Made by a program: the position numbers and the translations under genes
Source: Tritrichomonas musculus
Taxonomy: Eukaryota > Parabasalia > Tritrichomonadida > Tritrichomonadidae
DNA length: 64,000 nucleotides
Assembly: GCA_039105265.1 (NCBI GenBank)
Contig: JAPFFF010000007.1
Span: forward strand, 5,642,001 to 5,706,000
Reading direction: 5' to 3'
Shown here: positions 25,980 to 36,600 of the stretch, piece by piece
Position numbering within the stretch: position 1 is the stretch's first letter
Layout of the letters: the number at the start of each line of letters is the position of its first letter
The notes under the pieces: generated by a model
Seen by the model: the letters and a program-made list of their open reading frames with translations, nothing else
Told to the model about the DNA's origin: nothing
Database searches by the model: none

Positions 25980-28900
25980 TTATTCAATAATGTAATCGTT
26001 TGCAGTAATTCCTTTAATAAATGGTGCACATGAATTATTTTCTAAAACAATCATTTTTGTATGTAAACCAGTTAACGCATTTTTTTGAATAGTCAATTTT
26101 GACATTTGATTTCCATTCATTTGAAGATTAATATTCTTACCTTGTTTAACAGAATTGTTTTCAATAATATCTTTATAATCAGATGATTTGATTACATTCT
26201 TCTTAAGCGATACTCCTTTTAATTTTAGAGATTTGGTTTGTCCATTATTATTCCAAATGGTATAACATTTGGGTGCAAGAGCAATCATGTTTTCACCAGT
26301 TTTTTCAATAGCACAACCAAGAACCTTTTTTTCATCTTCGATTGTATTAATTGAAGGGTTTGGCATGAATTCGTATACATGTTTGTCATAGAATTCTTTG
26401 TTTTTGATAACATGATTGAATAATTGAGTTGGAGGTTCATTTGGGTCACCTGAAACAGCATAGTACATTGAATCAGTATCTCCTTCAATATAATGAATTT
26501 TATCCATGTCCAAGCATTTGTTCATAAAATCGTAATAGAATGTTAAATACCAGAATTTGGCATTATCAAGGGTCCAAAGTGATTCTTGTAAACAAGTTGT
26601 GCAATGATATGATTTAGGAGAATGTTGTATCATAAATGTGTTATCATTTAATTGAGCACCACCCATATAAGTTTGTGAGATAATTGATTGGTAAGCCTTA
26701 TTCGCATCACAAATTTTGATTTTAGAGAACTTCTCAGTATTCATTCCATCATATCCATAAGAACCGTTCATACTGATTTTATAGAACTTCTCGTTCGCTT
26801 TGCTCGAGTCGCTTTCAGCGCCATTACCATTTGTTTTCCCAGAGATGATATCCTGACGTTTTTTCATAAATTCATTAACAAATTGGTTGAATCCAGTGTG
26901 ACATTCATATTGTGAAACAGATTTGACATCATCGATTATCAATCCGTGGTCGAGAAGGAACCAAAGGTAATAATTTGAGAAAACCATGTATTCCCCATTT
27001 GTGTCAAGCAACATTGTTAATTTACGTTCTTCCTTATCGATTGTATTTAAATTGTTTGATTTCATGTAATTGTACATGTATGAACCAATTGTTTCTTCAT
27101 TATTTGTGATATTAATGTTTCGAAATACTGGTGGAAAATTAATGAAATAATTGATTTTTGATTTGGGACAAGATAGTTTCACAACAGCATAGAAAACATA
27201 ATTTGGTTTATTTGAAAAACGTGATTTTGAAGTTATGATTTTCATACAACGTTCTCGAGATTGTTTATCCTTTGCTTCAATCCTTCGAATGAAAGCACCT
27301 GGCATGAACATAATTCCTCCATGGTATTTAATAAATGGATGTGGATTTGAACTGAATGATGAAGGATAAAGTGAATTAAAATCAATTCCAAGAATATGTG
27401 TTTGAATATTATTTGTATCATATGAGATTACCTTGTTATTAATTCCGTCGTAACGGAATTTGTTGATATGAGTTTCACCTTTGATGTTAACACGATGCAT
27501 TACATTTGATAATCCACCAGCAATTGCATTTCGAATTGTATAATATTCATCTTCATTATTTATCAAAGTTGGAAGATGATGTAGTTTGCAATATTTTTTT
27601 AATTGAATTCTCAATGCTGTTATTTTTGGGTCATCTCGTTTTCGAAGTTTATTACATTCAGCACAAGCCAACAAACAATTTGAAAATTCATGTCCAATAT
27701 CATTGTTAATTCTATCAAGAGTTGGTTTGTTTTGATATGTGAAATGTTCTTTACAAAGATGACATTTACCTTTAATTGGGTCATTGTAAAGTTTGAGAAA
27801 TTCTTTGTAATCATTGGACGAAACACATTTTGAAAGGTCTCTTTTAATTGGATGAGATAAGTTATATCGTTCATCTTGTTTGTAATAATTTTCACATTTG
27901 AATTGCCACCATTTAGGGTTTGGCATGAATTCGTTGTATTTGTGTATAGGATTGTAATTTTCATGAGGATTGAAATCCTTGTATGCTAGAGCATATTTTA
28001 TACAAGATGCATTCTTAGATAATGATAGATTGGATATCAAATCAACTTTGTATTGAGCATTGAGTTGAATTAAATTGTCAATTGGTTTAATCATCATTTC
28101 AACATCATTGTCATTATAAGCAAGCAAGTAATCCCATCGTGTTTTATAGTTTTTAGCATCTTCGAGATATATTTGATAATCAGATTTTGAGAGTGGATTT
28201 TTTTGGTTGAGATAGCTGTCAAAGTCGTTGTATGAAAATGGTTCGGATTTAGATAATACTTCATTGTAGTTATTTGAATTGATAGCTTCATATGGGAAAA
28301 CCCCTTTCACAGAATTAGTTTCACCACCAAAATCAATACCAAATTGTTTTAATGTACCTCCAGCAACAAATGATTGAGCATCAATAAATCGTAATTTTGT
28401 TGGAAGATGGTCTGAAACAAGTATGAATTGTTTTAATGAAGATATTGTTCCAATTAATGAATTTGATTCAACTTTCCAGTGTGAGTAATTAAGATATTTC
28501 TTGAACAAATTGGAATCGAATCTTGAAGAGTTAAATCCAAAAACAGTTATGGTATAAATATTTGTATCAATATCATAAATTTTATCAGCAGGGAGGAACG
28601 ATTTGTCATAAACGATTTTATCATTCAGTACTTCCATCGATTGTTCAAACAACCATGAAATCCATTCTGGAATAAACTCTTCAGACTCTCTTAGTGAAAA
28701 GTGTTTTGTAATTAATCCTGAAGATAATTTAACACATGAAGCAACAGAAAGAGGTATTAAACGTGAATTGATTACAGTTGAATCAGAAATCGATTTGTTA
28801 ACTGATTGTTCCATCGTTTCAAAATCGTATGTCATATAATAAATGTTAGGTTTCCATTCTAAATCGTATGCCAAACAATATTCATAAACTGGATTGTTTA

Positions 28901-30719
28901 AGATATGTGGACAGAATGGAAGTGGTTCCTTGTTTGGAATAAAGTTCTTCTTGAAGACACCATCACAATGTTTGACATGAGATTCAAATCGATGTAGGTT
29001 TTCAGCTCCTCGATGAGTGTATGAATGACATTTTGGACAAATATGTATTTGAGTTAGTTTTTCAGGATTCTTAATATACATAATATGAATAATTTGGTCT
29101 TTCGAGAAAAGTAATGCAGAATGAGTTGGATAAGATTTATCGAAAAACCATTGTTCAGATAAGTCGTAATATGAAGAATTATCAGTTTTAGTAAATTCGT
29201 AAATATTAATATTGAGATGATGTTTCTTAGCTAATTCTTCCATTTGTTCCATCGTTACTCCTTTGAATTCTTTGAGAATCTTTAATCCTTGTTTTGGAAT
29301 TTTGGTGTTATATTCAATGTTATGTTCTTTGAGAAGGATTTTTTTAGCAACCTTAGTTCTATCTTGTACTCGATATTTTTGAGTGTCTGCAAGTTTATGT
29401 ATTTCAACATTATTTACAATTATGATATCACTCAAACAGATTGCAAGAAATCGATAGAAACATAATTTATCATCTTCATTGTCAGATATAATAAAATCAT
29501 TTTTGATGAATTCTTCTGGTAAATCTTTGATATGTCCAGTAACCTTTCGCATTCGTGAGACAGTAAATGAAATTGAACCAACGATTGTTAATTTAGTTGA
29601 TGAAGATGATGTTTCATATGAATTGAGATTCGATTCAATATACATTTTAACATAATCAAGGTCCTGTAATGATGATATTATTATAGGAATTGTAGATTGA
29701 TAATTTTTCCAATTAATATTTCGTGCTTCATATTCGAAATGGTCCTTTTCTTCATTCTCCAAATCATGAACAGGAGTTTCAAATACACCAGATAATTGGA
29801 AATGAATTTTGAATGGTTTGAGTTCTCTATCAAATTCTTGTTGCAATGATTCGAAGATTTGATTTAATGATGAGATTTGATTGAAATAATAAATAACAAT
29901 TGGGGAGCCATTGTATTCCTCTTTATCAACATAATCTTTATCATATTTGGTATAATAATCCCAAACCTCAACTGCTTTATCAAAATCATGTGGTTCATTA
30001 ATCATAAGGTAATCATTGTGTTTTGATTTAAATTTATGATTGAATTTATCAAGATATTCATATAATTCTTCGTTTTCAGGAATGTAATATTCAAGTAAAT
30101 GGGATTTATCTTTAATGAGTTTTGGTTCAATTTTCTTGAGAGTTGGTTTGGATTCATTGATTAAACGAATTGCATTATCAACCGCTTCATTTGCACGTTT
30201 AATTGCATCTTCGATTTCATAATGTCGTTTAATTTTATTTTGCTCTTGTTCAAAGTATTCAACATCAGATTCATTTGGTTGTTCATCATAAAATGATTCA
30301 CGATTTGCAATATTATTGTTATAATTTTGTTCATTTCGTTGATTCTGATATTCTTGATTGATTTGAGATTGTTGTTCATTAAAATAGTGAATATCAGATT
30401 CATTTGGTTGTTCATCATCATAAAATGATTCACGTTTTGATATATTTTCATAATTTCGTTCATAAGATTCATTTAATAATTGTTTGTGACGTTCTTGTTC
30501 ATGAATAATGAAGTTATCAAGACCTTCTTCAAATTCATTATCATCTTTAAAATCAGGATTAATTATTTCTTGAGCGTTATGTTGATTTAGATATGTATAT
30601 AATGTTCTGATATTTCGTAATTTAGCACCTCCTCGATATCGACGAGTATCTGCAATTTCAAGATTTTCATTAAGTCCTTGATTAATATTATTAATAGATT
30701 CAACAATATAGTAGTATAT
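25980..30719 (-). CDS. Protein-primed family B DNA polymerase, element A' copy
   Basis: Same protein as at 1-4518 in the opposite direction. By rough count ~35 of ~1,340 residues differ (about 97% identity). It has the same YDFETME, FNSSRFDSN, DFNSLYPSS, MNGSYGYDG and GDTDS motifs and the same embedded HNH domain. The first Met of the similar region is at 30,005, but polymerase-like sequence continues in frame upstream to about 30,720. There it meets unrelated GC-rich and GA-rich DNA at the edge of element B. The GC-rich in-frame insert (26,790-26,830) differs in length and sequence from the one in A at the same site. Sequence after the stop is unlike element A. Confidence 0.9.
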   Translation of the reverse strand: MYYYIVESINNINQGLNENLEIADTRRYRGGAKLRNIRTLYTYLNQHNAQEIINPDFKDDNEFEEGLDNFIIHEQERHKQLLNESYERNYENISKRESFYDDEQPNESDIHYFNEQQSQINQEYQNQRNEQNYNNNIANRESFYDEQPNESDVEYFEQEQNKIKRHYEIEDAIKRANEAVDNAIRLINESKPTLKKIEPKLIKDKSHLLEYYIPENEELYEYLDKFNHKFKSKHNDYLMINEPHDFDKAVEVWDYYTKYDKDYVDKEEYNGSPIVIYYFNQISSLNQIFESLQQEFDRELKPFKIHFQLSGVFETPVHDLENEEKDHFEYEARNINWKNYQSTIPIIISSLQDLDYVKMYIESNLNSYETSSSSTKLTIVGSISFTVSRMRKVTGHIKDLPEEFIKNDFIISDNEDDKLCFYRFLAICLSDIIIVNNVEIHKLADTQKYRVQDRTKVAKKILLKEHNIEYNTKIPKQGLKILKEFKGVTMEQMEELAKKHHLNINIYEFTKTDNSSYYDLSEQWFFDKSYPTHSALLFSKDQIIHIMYIKNPEKLTQIHICPKCHSYTHRGAENLHRFESHVKHCDGVFKKNFIPNKEPLPFCPHILNNPVYEYCLAYDLEWKPNIYYMTYDFETMEQSVNKSISDSTVINSRLIPLSVASCVKLSSGLITKHFSLRESEEFIPEWISWLFEQSMEVLNDKIVYDKSFLPADKIYDIDTNIYTITVFGFNSSRFDSNLFKKYLNYSHWKVESNSLIGTISSLKQFILVSDHLPTKLRFIDAQSFVAGGTLKQFGIDFGGETNSVKGVFPYEAINSNNYNEVLSKSEPFSYNDFDSYLNQKNPLSKSDYQIYLEDAKNYKTRWDYLLAYNDNDVEMMIKPIDNLIQLNAQYKVDLISNLSLSKNASCIKYALAYKDFNPHENYNPIHKYNEFMPNPKWWQFKCENYYKQDERYNLSHPIKRDLSKCVSSNDYKEFLKLYNDPIKGKCHLCKEHFTYQNKPTLDRINNDIGHEFSNCLLACAECNKLRKRDDPKITALRIQLKKYCKLHHLPTLINNEDEYYTIRNAIAGGLSNVMHRVNIKGETHINKFRYDGINNKVISYDTNNIQTHILGIDFNSLYPSSFSSNPHPFIKYHGGIMFMPGAFIRRIEAKDKQSRERCMKIITSKSRFSNKPNYVFYAVVKLSCPKSKINYFINFPPVFRNINITNNEETIGSYMYNYMKSNNLNTIDKEERKLTMLLDTNGEYMVFSNYYLWFLLDHGLIIDDVKSVSQYECHTGFNQFVNEFMKKRQDIISGKTNGNGAESDSSKANEKFYKISMNGSYGYDGMNTEKFSKIKICDANKAYQSIISQTYMGGAQLNDNTFMIQHSPKSYHCTTCLQESLWTLDNAKFWYLTFYYDFMNKCLDMDKIHYIEGDTDSMYYAVSGDPNEPPTQLFNHVIKNKEFYDKHVYEFMPNPSINTIEDEKKVLGCAIEKTGENMIALAPKCYTIWNNNGQTKSLKLKGVSLKKNVIKSSDYKDIIENNSVKQGKNINLQMNGNQMSKLTIQKNALTGLHTKMIVLENNSCAPFIKGITANDYIIE
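25980..30719 (-). mobile_element. Maverick/Polinton element A' (polymerase-only remnant)
   Basis: Only the polymerase part of an A-type element is present, flanked by the pogo-like transposon on one side and element B on the other. High identity to A means a recent common source. With A it forms a long inverted repeat ~21 kb apart. It is broken as an element, because the other genes are missing. Confidence 0.75.
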
Positions 30720-30945
30720 ACGAGTCGGTTTCCGCTGGGGCTGGCACCCACACCGTCAACACGAACTCGTCATAAAAGAAAAAGAAAAGAAAAGAAAAAG
30801 AAAAGAAAAGAAAAAAGAAAAAAAGAAAAAAATATTCTTGTTCTCACTACTGCTTACCATCTATGAAACGGCACAGGTACCCCACCCCACAACCGCCCAT
30901 CTATGAAACGGCACAAGTACCTGCCCCGAGAATCTCGTACCTACT
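30720..30945. repeat. Junction DNA: GA-rich tract and duplicated 25-mer
   Basis: Between the A' polymerase and element B lies a GC-rich stretch (gctggggctggcacccacac), a ~55-base A/G-only tract (about 30,775-30,832), and two copies of ccatctatgaaacggcaca(g/a)gtacc about 40 bases apart (about 30,858 and 30,898). Composition is unlike both neighbours. This may be host DNA or an element B end. Confidence 0.65.
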
Positions 30946-33615
30946 TTATTTCGATTCAAGAGCAGCTAACCTAGCTTCCAATGCTGCTATCTTATCTTGG
31001 AGAAATGCAAGATTAACAACACAGTTTAAGTTTGTTTCATCATAATCTTCATTTGCAATATAGCAACTTATTACATTGATTCTATGTCGGTTATCTAAAT
31101 CAATAACTACTCCACAACTTGAACTCATTTCTAATGTTAATGTTATATTTTGAACACCATTATTTAAAATATAATCATTATTATTAATACTTGATATAGT
31201 GAATATTCCTTTATATTTAATATTTTCATCAGTTTTATCATATCCATCAAATAACATTCCATATTGTTTCCATTTTTCTAAATATTGACTTGCATTAGTA
31301 TAAAGAACCGAAATAGTATTAACGCCAGTGCCTTCATCATAATATAATTCTAATTCTTGATTGAAAGTAATTCTTTTATCAATAATCTCTGGAATTTCGC
31401 TTTTCAGAGCATATCCACTTAAATCCACAGGTTCAGGTATCTTGCCCTCTAATGTCTCTATCCTACCTATAAGTACTTCTAGACCTTCATTAGCTTCATC
31501 CACAGTAGGGTAATTATCAAACTCAGCCTCTAGCTCATTGACCTTCTCAGCTAACAACTTGAAACAAGGCTTGAGTGAATCCCTAAACATATTGCTGATA
31601 TCCATAGCACCACTTAATGTCAAGGTTCCAGTATCAGGGTTATCATTCTCATCAGTAAAAGGTAGTTCATCAAGTTGCTTATACTCCTCTTCACACCAGG
31701 TAATGATAGGTGTTATATCTTTGGTTATGCTTCTTGCTGTAGTACCTGACATGAAGTTAATGCTATTTCTAACCAAATCACTCATACCTTTGGTTGACTT
31801 ATGCGAGAATAACCTTTTAAGGAATCCTCCACCTTTTATGGTAGGAAAGCTTATACCATCTGGAAATAGCTGCATACCAATAGAACCTATTGATCCAGCA
31901 GTACCTGCAACTCCAAAAGCTAATGCAGTCCATGAGACTATACGCAAATTATCTACATCATCCTCCAGATGTTGAGTAACTTGTTCAGTCCTTGATACTC
32001 TACCTTTTAAGCTTTCCATAACAGTGTTCATTTCGTTAACATCATAGCTAATAACATCTACATTGTTGGTAACTAAGTTTAAATCACTCCTCATAGTAGT
32101 AATATTATCAGCAGTAATTATCTTAGAGGAGGTAATATTATAATCAGTATATAAGGTCGTTGCCCCATTAGGATTTGGGGATACTTCATAAAATTGCTGC
32201 TTAATGATATACTCGAATGGGTTAGTAGTTGAATCCCAATGAACCTCATCTATTGGGTCAACATATTCATCAGCTAAATATATCTTAATATCCCTTGAGT
32301 CATTAGTAGTCGAAGCTGCATATGTATATTCAAGCTGTTCACATGAATCAAGTACACCATGTAAGAACAACCATACCTTGTCTCCTCCATTGCCTTCTTT
32401 TCCAGTAGGTCGAACTGAGAACCTATTTGCATTTTTAGAACCTTCAAGGGTAATATCAAGGTAGAGTTCATCAATAGCACTAGTTTCTAATTTATTAGTA
32501 GCATTATTCATCTTATAGCACCTTATTGCTTCTATATCATATCCATCTTTTGTACCTCCTTGACTTGTTTGATATCCTAGACCATATTTCGAAAAAGGTT
32601 CTATCTCCCCTGTCTTTAATTTTACAAAACAGTCTATTTTGCACTTACCTCCATGAATCATGTAATGTAGTAGGTTATCAGGAGAGTAGTCATTAGGCTT
32701 ATTAATCAGTTTCATGTTCCTCTCACTCCTCTTGACTTGTATGTAGGTACCATCTTCACCATACTCATTCTCCTTATTTAATCCATTAACTAATCTACCA
32801 TTGATATGACCTTGTATGTTATCACCTACCCATTTTGTACCATCCCATGATAAAAACCACTTATTACCAAAACAATACTCATTAAACCTAAACTCTAAGT
32901 CATTAGGTATAGTATATCCTGTATCTATGTTCCATTGAAGTAACCAATATTTCTTGTTATCTATCACAACCTGACTAGTTGATGTAGGCTTATATAAGTA
33001 TAGTACATCACTTTTACGTAAACTTAATGCATTATCAGCTTTTATTATAGAACACTTTATTGCCTTCTCTGTCTGTAAAGAATCAGTTATATATTCATTC
33101 ATTATGCTCAACTCCCCATTCAGCCACAAGGTATATGGGTTGAAGTCTAGTTTACTATCAAAAGCTATATTCATATATCCCATAATGGTACTATTATTTA
33201 TACTGCATCCATTACTACTTTTAGTTATCAAAGGAGAATATACTTGACCATCCTTAACATATATGTAGAACTCCTTGACTAAATTACCACTTGTATCATA
33301 TACTATATTTTTCCTCAAGACAACCTTAAATATATTAGTCTGGGTTTTTATTTCATTGAGCTTATTCATGAAGTCTTCAGGCAAATTAACAAACTTAAGG
33401 ATATTGTAAGTTGTTGTTGAAGACTCAAATGATACATACTGTATATTTTTATTTTTAATATCAACTTCTGGTAAACCTTCGACCTCATTAAATAAATGAC
33501 CTGTCTGTACATAGTTATCTAAGTCACCCAAGGTTAATAACTGGCTACCTTTTCGAGTAGCATCCCCTATCTTAAACTGTATATCTCCTTTAAATCTTGT
33601 AGTAGTATCACTCAT
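30946..33615 (-). CDS. Giant surface/fibre-like protein B1 (~889 aa)
   Basis: The start at 33,615 (MSDTTTRFKGD) is chosen over an upstream Met at 33,702 that overlaps the next gene. It shares two modules with the larger neighbour B2: an LYLY(K/R)P ... FRF...FG(N/H).W.L(S/T)WDG..W module, and a QQFYEV.P.P ... DYNI.SSKII.ADNI.TMR.DLN module. A hydrophobic segment (about 31,880-31,960) follows a coiled coil. Near the C terminus, IPEPVDLSGYALKSEIPEII is the same repeat motif as in the A and C fibres. It ends in a heptad coil (IAALEARLAALESK), probably a trimer clamp. It is likely displayed on a particle or membrane (inference). Confidence 0.6.
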   Translation of the reverse strand: MSDTTTRFKGDIQFKIGDATRKGSQLLTLGDLDNYVQTGHLFNEVEGLPEVDIKNKNIQYVSFESSTTTYNILKFVNLPEDFMNKLNEIKTQTNIFKVVLRKNIVYDTSGNLVKEFYIYVKDGQVYSPLITKSSNGCSINNSTIMGYMNIAFDSKLDFNPYTLWLNGELSIMNEYITDSLQTEKAIKCSIIKADNALSLRKSDVLYLYKPTSTSQVVIDNKKYWLLQWNIDTGYTIPNDLEFRFNEYCFGNKWFLSWDGTKWVGDNIQGHINGRLVNGLNKENEYGEDGTYIQVKRSERNMKLINKPNDYSPDNLLHYMIHGGKCKIDCFVKLKTGEIEPFSKYGLGYQTSQGGTKDGYDIEAIRCYKMNNATNKLETSAIDELYLDITLEGSKNANRFSVRPTGKEGNGGDKVWLFLHGVLDSCEQLEYTYAASTTNDSRDIKIYLADEYVDPIDEVHWDSTTNPFEYIIKQQFYEVSPNPNGATTLYTDYNITSSKIITADNITTMRSDLNLVTNNVDVISYDVNEMNTVMESLKGRVSRTEQVTQHLEDDVDNLRIVSWTALAFGVAGTAGSIGSIGMQLFPDGISFPTIKGGGFLKRLFSHKSTKGMSDLVRNSINFMSGTTARSITKDITPIITWCEEEYKQLDELPFTDENDNPDTGTLTLSGAMDISNMFRDSLKPCFKLLAEKVNELEAEFDNYPTVDEANEGLEVLIGRIETLEGKIPEPVDLSGYALKSEIPEIIDKRITFNQELELYYDEGTGVNTISVLYTNASQYLEKWKQYGMLFDGYDKTDENIKYKGIFTISSINNNDYILNNGVQNITLTLEMSSSCGVVIDLDNRHRINVISCYIANEDYDETNLNCVVNLAFLQDKIAALEARLAALESK

Positions 33616-33634
33616 TTTAGTTAAATAAAACTTC

Positions 33635-36600
33635 TCATTCGATGTTAGCACATTTAGCTTCAAGTGCTGCAAGTCTTGCCTCAAGAGTATCAATATATGC
33701 ATCCTTCTGGTCTATCATTTCCTTCACTTCTACTTTAGTAATATAAGCAGTCATATCTATATCTTCTAATGGATGTTTTGTACTTGACTTATTTTCAAGC
33801 TCTTTGATTTTCTCGCACATGAATGCTATTGTACCCTTTAAAGTATCGCGATATGTCTTTGCAATATTAATACATGTATCAAATGAAACCATCATCTTAT
33901 CAGCATCCTTCATTGTTATTTCAAGTTCAGGTTCATCATCTGTTTCTTCATGATATGCCCATGCAAGAATCTTTTCTAATACATCTTCCTCTGCTAATGT
34001 CTCTGGGTTATCATTACGACGGAACCAACTTGGAATATTAAATAATCCTATTCTATTTGCTACATATGCTTCTGCTGCTACTCCTGCTATAGCTGCTGCA
34101 TCACCAGGATGATGTCTAACAAACTGCCATTGACCATGTAAGAACCTTCTAGCAACATAACCTACTGCTCCCATAATAACTTGAGTAGTTGCACTTATAA
34201 CACCATCTTGTTGGTACATTTCTATCACTCCATTCACAATATTAATTACATGTAGTCTTCTTCTATCTATTGTAGCAACTACATTTCCATTATATAGTAC
34301 TTGTGTTATTTCTTCACCAGTTGTTTCATCTAATGTGTCATTAAAAGCTAAAAGATTACCATGAGAATAAATATTATCCATTAGTTCTCCTCTTTGTTCA
34401 TCACTCATTTGTTCTATCATTCTTGCTGTTATTGCTGGTGTTGTTCCTGGTACTGTCCAAGTATCTGTTGTGGCAACAAGGTCATAATGCTGATATCTAA
34501 CTCCATTTGCATTGACTTCTATCTGTGAATTTATTCCAACAAATCGTACTTGACCTCCACTAATATTTGCTGTAGTTGGTGCTGAATAATCAATAGTAGC
34601 AACAATTGGATCAATAGTCTCTCCTCTATGATCAATAATATTTATCCATGCTTCCATTGTTTGGTCATTCAAGTAAGGTTCTAATCCAATATCTCCATTT
34701 TGTACAAATGGTAAATTTAATCTGTCTTGCATAGATAATTGTTCAATATCTCTCGCTGTGTATGTTGTTCCTTCCCATTCTATTGACCAATTATTATCAG
34801 TAGCTCTATGTATTCTATCTGTCATCTCAATATCAGCTGGTCTTATTAGAGTCCTTCGTTGAAATACATTATTATGGATAATGAGTTGGTCATTATAAAA
34901 CAAATCATACACATTAAACCACTCTCTTCCATGATATTGGATACGTAAGATATCAGGATGACTAGCAACTAATGCATTTCGTTCTGCTCTTGTCATATCT
35001 GCAATATCTTCTAAGGTATACTGGATTCCAGATATATTGATAACAGGAACTTGATTCCTAAGTGCAATCGTAGTTGAAGCTGTATTTGTCATTGTAGTCT
35101 GTGGTACAGTTATATCTGTTCGAATCTCATCTGTTTCATCTGTAACAACCTGTGGCTGTACTTCTCTATGAGTTCTCTCTAATGATTGCTCAGTGGTTGT
35201 GATAGTATTTGTTGCATTATCAGTATCATTATCAGTTATTGTAATCGAGGATGAATTAATATTTAATGTTTCAGTTCCATTTGTATCTGGTCTATTCCTA
35301 AAGAAGTGTAAGACATTCGAACCAAGTGTAGCAATAGCATTTCCTAACTGAGTCAGTGCATGTGTTGTCGAAAGGACAACCTGTGTAGCTGAGAATGTTG
35401 AAATAGCTCCAGCAACAGGATTTTGAACAGTTGTTGTTATTGGTAAAAATCTTTCCATAGTCATCTTATCAGCCTTCAAATCAACATTCACCAAAAACTT
35501 ACCTTGAAAGCCACTACCTCCATCACCTGGATAACCACCACCACCACCACCACCTCCTCCACCATTTCCTCCTGGACCTGCTGGGAAAGGTCTTGTTTGA
35601 TATGTATTAATAGTTACAGAGTTATTGGACATATTTAATGTTGAAAGGGCACTTGCAATACAAACTGTTGATGCTAAAATATTTAATATACTATTCGCAA
35701 CTGCTACACCTTGTTTAATACTATCAGTATATTCATTATACATGGCTTGAATTCTCATTTGTTCAACTAGATTATCAACTGTCTGTTTCAATAAAGCATA
35801 ATCATAGGCTAATATATCTGTGATTCCACCAACAACATTTAAATCTCGACGCATAGTCATGATATTATCAGCCCATATAATCTTTGATGAATAAATATTA
35901 TAATCTGTCGATATGGTAGTGCATTTTCTTGGGTCTGGCTCTACTTCATAAAATTGTTGTTGAATAATTATATCGAATGGATTAACTTTCACATCAAAAT
36001 CAAATAATTCTTTCTCTATATATATTCGAATGTTCTTATGATTAAATCCTTCAATGATTTTAATGGAATGCCTTTTTTCTCGATGATAATTAAATGATTC
36101 GAGACAAGGATTTGACCCATAGGTATGCATAACACCTGAATTAATACAATGAGTAGGATGACAATCCCATTTTAATTCAGTTATATTTCCATTAATATTT
36201 AGGTCAGCATAAACATATAATCCATCATCTGCATTTAATCCACTTGGTGCATCAACATACATTCTAGCTTGTTCATATTTATATCCATCTTGAGTTAAAG
36301 TACCTGAACCACTTGAATCAAAAGTTGCAGTTATTCCTTCACTTAATATGGTTCCATCTTTCTTAACAACCCTCCAATTGGTAAGATAATCTTTCAAGAT
36401 ATGAGCATAATTATCATCATCTGTTAAATCTTCCTTTATTGTTCCTTTTATCCATCTCCCAATTCTTTCGTTATGTTTGATTGTTAAAGCAGGAGCACCG
36501 TTATTTGTGTTCATGTATGATATCTTTTCTGTACACATGTTTTGACAATTATTTCCTGTCCAATTTTTACCATCCCATGTTAATTCCCAGTTATGACCAA

